Positions 22,901 to 36,500 of a stretch of DNA of 64,000 nt are shown in pieces; the first letter of the stretch is position 1; each line of letters starts with the position of its first letter. The position numbers were made by a program, and so were the translations under genes. The notes below the pieces were generated by a model. The model made no database searches, was not told the DNA's origin, and worked only from the letters and a program-made list of their open reading frames with translations. This DNA comes from Galaxea fascicularis (Eukaryota; Cnidaria; Anthozoa; Scleractinia; Euphylliidae), in contig OX419346.1 of the NCBI GenBank assembly GCA_948470475.1, forward strand, positions 981,151-1,045,150, given 5' to 3'.

Positions 22901-25900
22901 ATGTTAGATTTGAAGATATCAGTGCTGTCATCATCAAGCTCATCAAGTTCTTGTTGTGTTTTTGCAACTCTCACTCTTTTGTCTGGTAAGTCTGTACTAA
23001 TGAACACTGTCGCTGGGAAAATCTTCCTTAACCAAAGTTCAGGCATACATCTGTACACACATTCTTGTGAACTAACTTCACGGGTGGACAGGAATGCAGC
23101 ACCTATTTTTCTCAAGCTATCTCTGACATTCATGTTAGCAGCTTTAGCTTCTTTTGCAGCATTCATAATTGCCTGTGAGCACTCAGTTTCATCCTTTGTA
23201 AAATATGAGCATACATATGTAATGCACTTATAATGGTCAAACACAGGTTGCAAGTCCACGTTTGCTTCAAATCCCTTTATTCCAGCAATAAAATAGTTAT
23301 TGATGAAGCAGCTATCAACAGGTCTTTTGAGGTGCAGCTCATAGTTAGAGTCTGGTGAAATTGACAGAGCTGAGTAATATGCTTCCTTAGTAATGCCTAC
23401 TGAATTGAATATGTCATCTTCAGACAGTGAAGCATCATAGCTGGACTTGCTTGGATTTAAAATGTCATCGATTTTTTGTTTTACTAAAGTTAGGATTTCT
23501 TTACGCGTGTTCAGCAGGTTAGTTTTTAATGTTTCACCTAGTTCATCATTAAGTGGTTCCGCTACTATTGTTGTCTTACTAAAAAACTGACCAAAATTGA
23601 ATCTGCATTTAATGTTTTTATACTTTCTACAGGATCTAGAATGACTATGTTTTTGATATGTTTTCACTAAATTGTGTAATTCAGCATCATCTTCCTCTTT
23701 TGGTAGGTAGGCTTGTACATGTTGATCTATATAGTCAATGTAGGCTTGTTTGTTGTCATGAGTTAACTTGGGACAGTCTGATGTCCAGATTAGTGCATGT
23801 AGATGAGGAGAACCTCTCATCTGAAATTCAATGCGAAGTGCATAATATACTATTTTACCAATTGGCTTTGCATTCGAGAGTAAAACCTCAGTGAAAAATG
23901 TTTCTACTCTGTATTGGAAGTGCTTGGCAACTACAACAGGGTTTAGATTAAGCATTTCACATCTCTTGTCATAAGACAATGCCTCAACTTCTTCATTGGT
24001 CATGTTCATTCCTTGGGTTCTAGCAATGATTTGAAACAGTTCTGGCCATCTAAGGTCAGCACATGATAATGTCATGAACCATGTTGGTATTCCTAATTGT
24101 TTCACCATAGCAACCACTTCATACATAAACTTCTGCCAATAAGGTGGAGTGCCTGGAATTTGTCTTAAGAATAAATAAGCTTGGTCTTGACAAATAAGAT
24201 TTTGCAAGCTTTGTGCATTAGATCGTAGTTGAGCAGCATTGACAGAATGTCCATGGACTTTTTTGAGGGCAATATTGATGCTATCTGAAACTTTTTTCTG
24301 CTCTATTATAAACTGTGCAAAGAAAAGATACTCTGGGTTTGTTGCAAATCTTCCACTGTGATGTAAGAGTCGTGCATTAAAGTATTTTACTGGTGATAAT
24401 TTAACATCACGTTCAGCTGTGTACCCGAATTGTCCCTTGGAAAACAGTACTGGAAATGCTAGTTCCTCACTTTGTTTATCAGTCATAAATGAAAGAGGGT
24501 GTTTGTTTTCTCCAGGTGCAATATTGTAAACTTCATTACCTAATGACTGATTATTTACTGTAACAGGATAATTAGGCATGATGGACTGCAGACATGTCTC
24601 AATAGCTGGGGCACGATATTCATTTAAGGGATCTTCATTTTCTTCGTCATTGGTTTGCAATGTAGGGTTTTCTTTGTCAACTGTCGTTGAATCTTCATGA
24701 TCTATGGTGTGTTTTTTATTAAAATAATTTGTGCCATGAGCATTGTTTTGCATTGTACCTTTGTTCTCTTCACTCACTATTGTTGCAGAATCTGGATTGT
24801 CAATAACTTGACCTTCTGTAGAATCTGTGGATGTACTTTGTAGGACAGTGAGAGTTCTATCAATATTATCAATATTGATTTCTATGTCGTTGTACAGAGC
24901 ATTATTTGTCTTAAGCCATTGGAGAGCTTGTAATATAAAGTGAGGCCTCACTGCTTGAAAGTACACATGTCCTCGGAATTGTAGTTTTCTTTTCAGTTTC
25001 AACAAAATGATGCCTGATCGCTCAGGGGGACGAGGCAAAATGCTGCATGTCTGATCACATTCTACAGGCACATTACATATTGCACCTTTAATTTTTCTTT
25101 GTTGCCCTTTTGGCATAACAACAATCTTTTCAAATACAATTCTTTGGGCTATTAATATTTGCTCTAGTTTATTCAGTAAACTAAGTTCAACTGGTATTTC
25201 ATCAACATACATATTGTTTACTACAGCTTGGCAGGGGACTCTACCTTGCATGACTTTTGAGTGACATGTCTTGCATATGTACTGTTTGCCATCAAATGAT
25301 GTTTGAATGCTGAAAGTCTGTTGGTCTGAGTATTTAGTGCTAGAGAACTTTACAACTGATTTCTTATACAGTAATCTGTTACATACACAACACACATAAC
25401 ATGGACCTTCTCTTATTTTGTTTTTAAACTGTCCAATGCAAAACTCTACAGTGGTTTCTTTAGTGTTTTTCTGTCTTCTCTTGTCAAGCATTTTCTGTTT
25501 AGCATTTGGTTCTAGTGAATTGTATTTTTCTTTCCTATTTTTTAGCAGTTCTAGTTTTTTTGAAGTCCCCATTGTGTTGTAATTTTGCACACGTTTATTA
25601 AGTAGCTCTTTCTTTTTTGCAACATCCATTGTGTTGTAAGTTTGTGCAAGTTTGTTAAGTCGCTCTTTCTTTTTTGTAACATCCATTGTGTTGTAAGTTT
25701 GTGCAAGTTTGTTAAGTAGCTCTTTCTTTTTTGTAACATCCATTGTGTTGTAAGTTTGTGCAAGTTTGTTAAGTAGCTCTTTCTTTTTTGTAACATCCAT
25801 TGTGTTGTAAGTTTGTGCAAGTTTGTTAAGTCTCTCTTTCTTTTTTGTAACATCCATTGTGTTGTAAGTTTGTGCAAGTTTGTTAAGTAGCTCTTTCTTT

Positions 25901-28900
25901 TTTGTAACATCCATTGTGTTGTAAGTTTGTGCAAGTTTGTTAAGTCGCTCTTTCTTTTTTGTAACATCCATTGTGTTGTAAGTTTGTGCAAGTTTGTTAA
26001 GTCGCTCTTTCTTTTTTGTAACATCCATTGTGTTGTAAGTTTGTGCAAGTTTGTTAAGTAGTTCTTTCTTTTTTGTAACCTCCATTGTGTTGTAAGTTTG
26101 GGCAAGTTTGTTCAGTAGCTGTTTCTTCTTTGTTTTATCCATGTTTTTGTAATTTTCAACTCGTTTGTTAAGTCGCTGTTTCTTTTCTAGAGGATCCATT
26201 GTTGTGGACATTTCTGCATAACGTGTTTTCTTCTCTTCTAATCTCTTTTTCTTGGTAGCAGGCTCCATACTGTCATATGTGTTGTGATGTTGAAATCGTT
26301 ATAGTTTGTACTTTGTACCGAGTCACGTGACTTGGAGTAAAGGCACTTGAGTTCTTGAATGAATGGCGTCGTTTTGATCTTTTACGCTCGCCGATAAATA
26401 ACACAACATGGTGTTAGAAGTGGTTGTTTGAGTCCCTTGACGAGAAGAATAGCTGGATAGCCGAGGCCCTCAGAGGAAAATACAGGAGAGTTCTTCGAGG
26501 TCACTCGAGCGAAGCTAAATATTGACAAAAGAGAAATTGTTCGCCGCGACAGCAGAAGAAACCCGGGAAGTAAGCGTACTACTGTTCTGGAGAAATCATG
26601 GCTAACAAGATTACTGCACCCGAAATGTTCGATTTCAAAAAGCCAGACGAGTGGGAGAAATGGATTCGTCGGTTTGGTCGATATCGGATGGCGTGTGATC
26701 TACACAAAAAAAGCGAAGAAATCCAAGTAAACACATTGCTATACGCGATGGGCGATGCCGCCGACGATGTTATGACTACATTTGTGTTTGGCGATGAGGG
26801 AGACCGGCTAAAATACGACAAAGTAAAGGAAAAGTTCGACCAGTATTTCCTGGTTAGGAGAAATGTCATTTACGAGCGAGCGAAATTCAACCAGCGAACC
26901 CAGGCTGACGAAACTGCCGAGGAATTCATCACGTCGCTTCATTGCTTGGCCGAGCATTGCAATTTTGGCGCCCTGAAAGAAGAGATGATTCGGGATCGTA
27001 TTGTGGTGGGAGTTAAAGATGCTACACTAAGTGAAAAGATGCAGTTGGAATCGACTTTGACTCTTGAAAAAGCTGTGAAAATGGCCAGGGAAAGCGAGTC
27101 AGTCAAGAAACAACAAGAAGTCATTAGGAGTGGTCAGCGGTCGACATCCACCGAAATCGATGAGATTGGAGCCAAATTCAGAGCAAAGTTACAGAAGTTT
27201 CCACCAAAGAAAAGTGGAGGTGTCGTTGGTGCTAGAGATAAGTCAAACCCCAGTAGCTGTTTACGATGTGGATTATCTGCAAATCACTCCAGAGGAAATT
27301 GCCCTGCACTTAATTCTGTTTGTCATAAATGTTCCAAGAAAGGTCATTATGCCCGAGTTTGCATGTCCCCACAGGTTGAAGAAGTTGTAACCGAGGATCA
27401 GTTTTCTGAAGATCCAGACACCAGTGTGTTTCTTGGAGAGATCAGTGGTGACAGCATGCGTGCACATCCGTGGAAAGCTGAAATCCTGGTAAATGGTGTC
27501 CCAGTTAGTTTCAAGCTTGACAGTGGGGCTGATGTTTCTGTCATATCAGAAAAGACTTTTGGTCTTTTGTCAATTCAGGAAAAGCTCCTTCCACCCGATA
27601 AGAAATTGTATGGCCCATGCAAAGTACCACTGTTCTGCAAAGGTAAATTTACAGCATCCCTTACGCATAACCTGCAATGCTGTGCTGACGAAATTTATGT
27701 GGTCCCTGGCCTTGAGCAGTCCTTGTTGGGAAGAAGTGCGTGTAGCCGGCTCGGGACAATTGCTAGAATTTTTGGTGTTGACTCAAAGGACAGCAACTAT
27801 GAGAAGAGATTCCCCAGCTTGTTTCGGGGGTTAGGATGCATGGATGGTGTTTACGAGATCAAGCTGGATGAATCAGTCACTCCATTTAATCTGTGTACCC
27901 CAAGGCGTATTCCTATTCCTTTACTACCTCAAGTGAAGGAGGAGCTCGAGCGAATGGAGCAAATGGGAGTGATAGAACAGGTCGATCAACCTACCCAGTG
28001 GTGTTCTCCGATTGTTGTTGTACCCAAAAGGAATGGCAGTGTCAGAATTTGTGGTGACTTTGTCCAGTTAAATAAGGCTGTTCAGAGAGAGGTCCACCAA
28101 ATGCCAACAACTGAACAAACTCTAGCCAAACTGTCTGGTGCAAAGATTATGTCTAAGCTGGATGCAAATAGTGGATTTTGGCAGAGGAAGTTAAGTGAGA
28201 ATTCAAAGCTGCTTACCACTTTTATCACACCATGGGGAAGGTACTGTTTCACAAGACTACCCTTCGGTATTTCTTCAGCACCCGAGCACTTCCAGAAAGC
28301 GATGCAGAGGATCCTAGAAGGTTTCGATGGGGTGGAGTGTCAAGTTGATGACATCTTAGTATTTGGAGAGACCCAAGAGCAGCATGATAAGAGGTTGATT
28401 GCAGTACTGGAGCGGTTAGCAGATGCTAATGTTACCCTTAACCTGGAGAAGTGCAAGTTCTCAACAGATAAAGTGGAATTTCTGGGGCACGTGATCGGCA
28501 AAGATGGAGTGCAAATCGACCCCGCTAAGGTGGAAGCTGTCGCACAGATGGGGGAACCAACTGACATTGTACAATTAAGGCGGTTCCTGGGCATGGTCAA
28601 TCAAGTAGGGAAGTACATCCCTAACCTGGCGGACATGACAAAGCCACTGAGGGACCTTCTGAGTAAGAACAATGCATGGCTCTGGACTGAGGCTCAGCAG
28701 AAAGCATTCAATGCCGTAAAGAAGGCCCTAGTCTCTGCGCCAACACTAGCCCTTTATGATCCAGCCAAAGAGACAAGGGTATCATCGGATGCTTCCTCGT
28801 TTGGTCTTGGAGCGGTTCTCACCCAAGCCCAAGAGGATGGCGGTTGGAAACCCGTTGCATTCATATCCAGGGCATTGACGCCAACAGAACAGAGGTACGC

Positions 28901-31900
28901 CCAAGTTGAGAAGGAAGCCCTAGCTGTGACATGGGCATGCGAAAGGTTATCGGACTACCTCATCGGTAAGCCATTTCATATTGAAACTGACCACAAACCA
29001 TTAGTTCCTCTCCTGGGGTCAAAGAACTTAAATGAGATGCCACCAAGAATTCAGCGTCTACGAATGAGGCTGCTCAGATTCCAGTATTCCATCTCACACG
29101 TTCCAGGCAAGAGTTTGACAACAGCAGATGCCCTCTCAAGAGCTCCGATAAACCAAGAGCAGCAGTCAGGCTTACAAGAAGAAGAAATAGCCCTGTATGC
29201 GCACAGTGTTTTGAGTGAAATTCCAGCCAGCGACAGACGTCTGGAAGAGATAAGGGAACGCCAAGAGGAGGATGAAGTGTGCCGACAACTTACAGTCTAC
29301 TGCCAACTTGGCTGGCCAGAAAAAGATAGAGTTCCGGAGGCACTAAAAGGGTACTGGAGTGAGAGAGGAGAAATTACCTTAGTTCGTGGATTACTTCTGA
29401 AGGCTTCCAGAGTCATCATACCGTCCTGCATGAGGATAGAGATTCTTGATCGCTTGCATGAAGGCCATCAGGGCATCACAAAATGTCGCAGCCGTGCCAA
29501 GATGTCTGTGTGGTGGCCAGGCCTTAGTAGGCAGATTGAGGATATGGTTCAGGGATGCCGCAAATGTGCAGAACACCGATCTTTCCGAGCAGAACCCCTT
29601 ATTCCCTCAGTGGTTCCAAACAGGCCATGGCAGATCATCGGAACAGATTTGCTTCAGCTAAAGGGCCGCACCTATTTGCTTGTCGTGGATTACTTCAGCC
29701 GATACATTGAGGTGGCCTTGCTTTCATCATCCCAGACTTCGCAAGATGTCATTCAGGCACTGAAATCTATGTTTGCGAGACATGGAGTTCCAGACTCTGT
29801 CAGATCTGACAATGGTCCTCAGTATAGTTCAGCTGAATTCATCAAATTTGCAAAGGAATGGGGATTTGCAAGTGTGACAAGCAGTCCAAAGTACCCCCAA
29901 TCAAATGGGATGGCTGAACGTGCGGTGCAGACCGCAAAGAATGTCCTGAAGAAGGAGGATGATCCTGCTAAGGCGTTGCTTGCCTATCGCTCAACACCAT
30001 TAGAGAATGGTTACAGTCCAGCTGAGCTTCTGTTTGGTCGAAAGATAAGATCCAGAGTTCCACTTGCTGCGGTGGAGCTGAAACCCGGTTGGCCTGATTT
30101 GTCTATAGTCCGAGGTAAAGAGGAAGTTCGAAAGCAAGAGCAAAAGGCTTACTTTGATTCTCATCATGGTGCAAGAGATCAAAAGAAGATTCCTATGGGA
30201 ACCGAGGTTTGGATTCGAGACATGAAAGTTCCAGCGACTGTGACTCAAGAGGCAGAGACACCTCGTTCATACATTGTTAGCAGCCCCAGAGGAACTATCA
30301 GACGGAACCGGAAGGACCTTACTCCGCTGTACCCTAGCAGTCCTGATTTGAGCAAGCAAGGTCCTAGCAGTCCTGATTCGAGCAAGCAAATTCCAGAGGC
30401 GATCAAGTTGGATGTTCCGGCAGCTGCTTGTGCAGCTGGTGCAACCACAACTAGATCTGGGCGAGTAGTCAGTGCTCCCAGAAGATTGGACTTGTGACTG
30501 TGCAGGATAAATTTATGAACTGAACAGTCCGATCTCTAAGTTTACACAGTTTATGTTATAAGTTAGATCAAACTTTATTACCTTCATGTTTAGTAGTTTT
30601 GGCTACTCCCTGTAGTTTTTAAGGGGGAGATGTTGTGATGTTGAAATCGTTATAGTTTGTACTTTGTACCGAGTCACGTGACTTGGAGTAAAGGCACTTG
30701 AGTTCTTGAATGAATGGCGTCGTTTTGATCTTTTACGCTCGCCGATAAATAACACAACAATATGTTTCAATCTACATTTCTGCATGAGCTTCTTCCTTTC
30801 ACATTTGTCAACACCACATGTGCAAGACAAAAATTGTATTTTATAATGTACATGTTCAGATTTAAACTTATTTTGTGCTATATTGGCAATTGCTTCAACA
30901 AGTGAAGAAATACCGGTGATGCCTTTATTTTGTTGGATTGCAGGTTCACAAGTGTCATCATATGTCAACAAAGAGAACGTATACTTTGCTCTGGCTGTTT
31001 GTCGAAAAATACATGTAATACAGTAACTTGAAAGCCATAATAAAAACCCTGTGTTTTTACAGTAATTGCCTAAAATCAAGGTTTCTAGTTTGCTCTTGGT
31101 CTCTTGTGAATTAAATGATAACATCCCATGACTTTGAGTATTGAGAACCACTGAGATCTCTGCTCCACAAACTTGAACACTGCCACATAAATCACCACAG
31201 GTTTGATGTCTGTCAATTTCCATGTCACAGTCAAACTTATCTCCATACTTAGCAATAAAAGCTAAAGTGCTGGCATTCCAATAACTTGCAGGTTTGATGA
31301 GTGAGTAACATATTGCATATAACCCGAGAGCACAAGATTGTTTACAGGAAGAATTTGTTACTTCACTGTCATTGCTTAAAGGTTCATTTATGCCATATTT
31401 GAAAACTTGCACTCCTCTGAGTTCATAAACTTCACCATTTGCATGTACTCCTTGGAAATACTGTACTAAGTTTTGAATGGATGGTACTTCTAATAGCACA
31501 CAGGTACCCTGAGGATGGCTTTTACCATATGCATCTCTAGCATGTGAATCAAATATTTTAAACTTCCCTGTATCAGTACAATAAATGCCAACAGTAATAA
31601 ATCCTACTGTTAAAATGAATGACCTATAATTTTCTGACAGCAGTGATTCAAAGGCTCTATCCATGGGCATGCAATACTGATATCCCTCTATAATGGCATC
31701 ATTTTCTGCATTGCCAGTGTAACTTTCACTGAACTTTAACTGATAATTTTCCTCCAGCATTGAAATCATTGACGGTAGTTCTGTAAGCATTAAATATGAC
31801 TGTCCTGTTGACTGTGATAAAATAGAGTATAATTCATTTCCCATATTCATGATTTGTACCAGATCATTACAACTGTTTATTCCTTTGATATTGTTGTAAA

Positions 31901-33502
31901 CCAAAGCACACAAGCTCATGGCAACACATTGCTGTCCAGCATTTGCACCAAACACTGTCACATCACCTTGACTATATGGTGCTTTCATTGTTAGGGCGGG
32001 ATCAACATGATGTATAGGAGGCCCAGGATTTGTTTCTATGTCATTACGTAGTTTAAACATAGCACAGCACCCTGTGTGATTACCATTCTTGTACACGCTC
32101 ATGAGCCCACTGCACGTGTATAACAGTTGATGCTTCTTCAAATTTACCTGTTTTCGTCTACCGGTATATCTTTTGAAGCAAGGCAAAGGTGTTTGACGTA
32201 ATTTTCGTCGAACAGAAGCTGGCTTCTTCCTCACTCTTTGTACAAACCTTCCATCTACTGTTGGCCTCTTTGTAGTTCGAGTTCTTCTTAGCCTAGATTT
32301 GATGTAACGATGAAGTTTCGACGACAACGGAGTTTGCTTGAGAACTCTTTCCCACACGAACAATCTTAGCTTTCTGCTTTTCTGTGACAGACTTTTTAGC
32401 TTTTTCACTGGTATCCTACTGGGCTCGCGATCACAACGTCTTGATGGCACATGGCATTCACGGTTGTCGTTAAAACTCACAAACTTAGCATAACGAGATC
32501 TGAATTCCTTTCTATATTTTATTTTCACTAAGGCATCATGTTGATCATGTACAGATAACTGCAATGCTTTCTCAAATACCTCGCATTTTTCAAGTACATC
32601 CGACATTTGTGTTGATAAAACTGATAACACGCGAAGGTACAAGATTACACATAAAACTAACACACTACACAGACTTGATACAGCTGATAATCCACAATCT
32701 AAAGTATACAAAAGAAATGAAATACTGGTGACAATAGCCATTAAAGTAAAAACGTTACTTGCATCTTCGCTTCGATGCGTGGGTTCTTCATCACCCAACA
32801 TGGCCGCTTTCCTGTTGCTGTTGTTACTACTGCTGTTCATCTTTGTACCTCTAATCTCATCATCAACGGGTATCTTGTATTCGCCAGCACCTAAACTGTT
32901 CGTGTCAAAGTTTCCACCCAAGTTCGTCAAGGAACATTTGTCATTGGTAGTCAAAGTTTGTGCACTTTTTGTACTCATTGATAACTCATTCAGCTCATTT
33001 GATCTCATAATACTTCTGACATTTGCTTCGAGTTCGCGGAACGACCCGTTTCGAAATGTACGCTCACCATCATCATTTAGTGTGGGTCTACCGCGAACGG
33101 CGTGTGCGTTTGTAAGTGGTTTGAGCATATTGGATACGACACCGTTTGCCATAACTTTAGACATGTCAAGTTTTTCCTTTGAAAATCCGTCGAGGAATCC
33201 ACAATTGTTTCGAGCCTTGCTTTTCAATACACAAGACAAGCGTAAACAAAACGTAAACAGGTTTTTACCGGGTTTGACAGGTTCATCGTTAGCGCCTGCG
33301 CAAATACGCCGGAAATGAGGTTTGTGGAAAACAACGAAGAAAAAAAAAAAAAAAAAAAAAAAAACGAAGAACGGACGACAGATTTAGACTCGGGCCTTCC
33401 ACAGGAAGCCCGAGTAATTAGGGTTAATTTTTACCTTACAACATGTACATTAAAACACAAAATAAAGGATTATATACGTATACATGTACGTCTTGGTCAT
33501 CG

Positions 33503-33557
<55 letters not shown>

Positions 33558-36500
33558 GTCATTATCAACATGACCAACGACACCACCATTTCTGTAACTA
33601 CCATCATCATCATCATAAATACCAGTGTGATCTCTGAATCTCTCAATCAGTCAGTCAGTCAGTCAGTCAGTCAGCCAGTCAGTCAGTCAATCAGTCAGTC
33701 AGTCAATCAATCAATCAATCAATCACTCAATCAATCAATCAGCATCACCATGTCAATAGAACAAGCACATCCAACCTCTTTGCCATAAAATACTTCTGAC
33801 ATCAACATCACACTGAATACAACAAGCCAGATTTATCATCAGCACCAAGATCCATTGACAGACACTGTTTGCAATGTTATTACCCCGGTACCGAAACAAG
33901 GTTGAAAATAGCAATCATAATCCCTGCCAGTACTTCCATTGATTTAGTTACCTCGTCATCCCCAGCACCAACAGTGAACATGTTTCTATCAGCTCCAGAC
34001 AAAAGGAGCTGTGCTGCAGGGGAGATATTTGGCAATCCAGCTGGGTGTGCTGTGGTTAACGGATGAATGATGAGTGTCTTCAACAGATCTCTGATTGGAC
34101 GACCCCTACAAATCAAGAGTGAAAAAATGGGAATGGAACAATTTATTTTTAAATAAATATATATAACAAGAGTCTTCTAACTTCAAGAACTTACTTGTTA
34201 TCTTTGATGACTGTCAAACGAGTTGAAAGGATATCTGTCTCTCGGAAGAGGCATACAAATGCTTGTAACAGCACAACTACATAGCTGACGACAAATCACA
34301 GAACAAAAATAAATATAAACAGGTGGGAATTTTTTTACCTTGAATTAGGTAGTATAGTGGGTTGTTTAATTATGGACTGTTTCTTGCCACTGCTTTACAG
34401 AGTTAGGATTAGGAGGGGGAAATTGGCATGAACAAGGTGCAGAACTTTACAGAGAGGAATCATCTAGAATGCGGTCTGAACTTACTCCAACTCATCTTCT
34501 CTGTTGGCTCCTTTCTTCCGAGAAGAACGTCTTGGAGACTGGGGCATATATCTCTGAAGTTGACCCACCATGAACAGGAAGAGATCTGGGGACTACAAAA
34601 AGAAATAAATGAGCAGTCCTGAGAACAAGAAGAGACACTTTTAATTAATGCAGACAAAGAAATATTATTACCTTCCAGAAATACTTTTTGAGATTGAAGC
34701 TTTTTTCTGCTGCCGTCAGAAGCTCCTGAATAAAAACAAACGTCTTCTCCATGATGTGAGAATGCAGAATATCTGTTTTGAGTTGATTAAACAGGTGCAG
34801 CAGCTGTGAACTGGAAACATAAAACAACTTTCATAAAATAAAGGCCTGATAATAAAAATTGCTCAGCTATCCATACAGAAACTAGTGGGAAACTTGCTTT
34901 TAAGAGTTTAAGGTTTCTGTGTTGTAACTTATAAGACCATAAACTCCTTTTCAGGTTATTTCTACTGTACTTTCTTTTCATTCTATAATGAAAGTACTCA
35001 CTTATCAACCTTGGAAGTGGGGCTTGTAGGTGACATGCTTGATGATGAACTTCTTCTGCCAGAATGAAGAGTAGATTTCTGTTAAGAAAACAAAACAAAA
35101 AAAAACCTTAAAACAAAGACAAAACCAAACAAAAAGACAAGATTAGTCAAGTAACAGGCTTTGGAGAAGCTGGGTCCTTAAGGAAAGTGGAAAAAAATGG
35201 AGAAACTCAAAATGGAGAAATTCCAGTTAAATAATTTGCAGTTATCTTCAATCCAGGTTGTCACTAGGATTTTAAGTACCAGCATGGATGAATTGGTTGA
35301 AGTACATTGGCTACAGATCTTTCAATTTACAACCACACAGATGTGGTTTCCTACATTCTGGGGCAAAAGTAGCCGGAATAAAGGGGCCGACTGACAGTCT
35401 GCGGAAATCCACCGACTACTGGAACCAGAGATTGCTAAGATCCAAGCAGCAACAGGCAGGACTTACAATACAAGACAAGAAGAGTGATTTTGTCCAAGTG
35501 ACACACCTCTCTTGTAACTCACCAAAATGCAGTTGTTCCAAGTGCTTCTAAGTTGCATAAACATCAGTGAATTTTCCGTCAAAATATATAAATGGAGTTC
35601 TGTTATTTCAAATTTTGGGAATGTAGAGCCATTGCTTTCACTATCTGAATCATCTATCTCTCCAACACTCTCAGGTGATTCATAACTATCACTACGGTAA
35701 TGATTTCCTTCATAAGGTGAGGATGCTCTGGGAGATGGTGCCCTATAGTGACAAGAAAAGTCAGCAGACTGTTGCCGTTGGAAAGTATGTGATGAATGTT
35801 GATAAGTCAGCTCAAGTTCTGTACTGCTGGAGCTGGAGTCCAAGTCAAGAAGATCATTGGTTTGTCTTTGCTGTCGTGGTGTTGTTGGTCTTTTTCTCCG
35901 TCCATGATCCACACTTCCTGCTCTGAATCTACGATTTGAATTAGATTTTGTGACCTGATCTTCGTGTCCTGGTGGCGGAGGTGGAAGAGGACGACAACCA
36001 TTGGTTGATGCAACGTTTGCCTTAACATTACCAGTTGAGCCTAAATACCGTCTTGCACCACTGTGTTTTATGTTTCGTAGGTCAGGATCTGATGCACTCA
36101 AGTGGAGTTTATTTGTTTGTGCTGAAAGATACCCTGCAATACAAGGCTGGCTCTCAACACCAGCCATTGAGCCTTTGGGCTTAAGAATAGTAGATTTGTC
36201 ATTGCCTTGTTTTGAAGTCTCAAGTCTTAAAACTGGAGATGTACTAAGAATTGATGCTTGAAGAACAAGCCTAGAAGATGAGCTACTCTGATTGAAGGGA
36301 ACAGTCACTGACTGATTCGAGGGTGTTGCCTTACAGGTCTTCTTATACTGCAGCAAAATATGTTGGTTCTTTGTTTTCAAGTCCCCTCCAAGAAATTCAG
36401 CAACATCATGAATCTGAAAAATTAACAATCAAGATGACCAGTTGATAATCATGCAAAGTGTAAGTCCACAGTCCTATCCATAACAACTTATTTTCTAAAT

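Larger units (their letters stand above)
26275..30764 (+). mobile_element. Complete Ty3/gypsy LTR retrotransposon with ATATG target duplication
   Basis: Element 26280-30759 is flanked by ATATG at 26275-26279 and 30760-30764. It has 129-bp LTRs that begin TGTTGTG and end CACAACA, a possible primer-binding site, one gag-pol ORF and a polypurine tract. The LTRs read as identical and the ORF is intact, so insertion is recent. It lies opposite to the Helentron it splits and to the host gene. Confidence 0.96.
20056..33164 (-). mobile_element. Helentron-type Helitron (rolling-circle transposon), split by a gypsy insertion
   Basis: Two minus-strand ORFs, at 33164-30765 and 26268-20056, form one transposon once the Ty3/gypsy element and one copy of its 5-bp target duplication are set aside. 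Presence of Rep, PIF1-like helicase and a C-terminal endonuclease, with an OTU-like protease ORF upstream, is the Helentron signature. The coordinates give the coding extent only. True ends must lie between 33165 and 33951 and between 17553 and 20055, since host exons flank it. It is in the same orientation as the host gene. Both ORFs are open, so it may have been active until the gypsy insertion. Confidence 0.85.

Noticed and set aside
25551..26105. 184-codon repeat protein in a second frame
   Set aside because: By-product of the 57-bp minisatellite; the real frame continues into the Rep and helicase domains.
32728..33318. 196-codon plus-strand open frame
   Set aside because: Exact antisense shadow of Helentron ORF1, whose Ser- and Leu-rich translation is a by-product.
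33315..33788. Poly-histidine protein
   Set aside because: Translation of the (ATC)n and (CAGT)n microsatellites with no other content.
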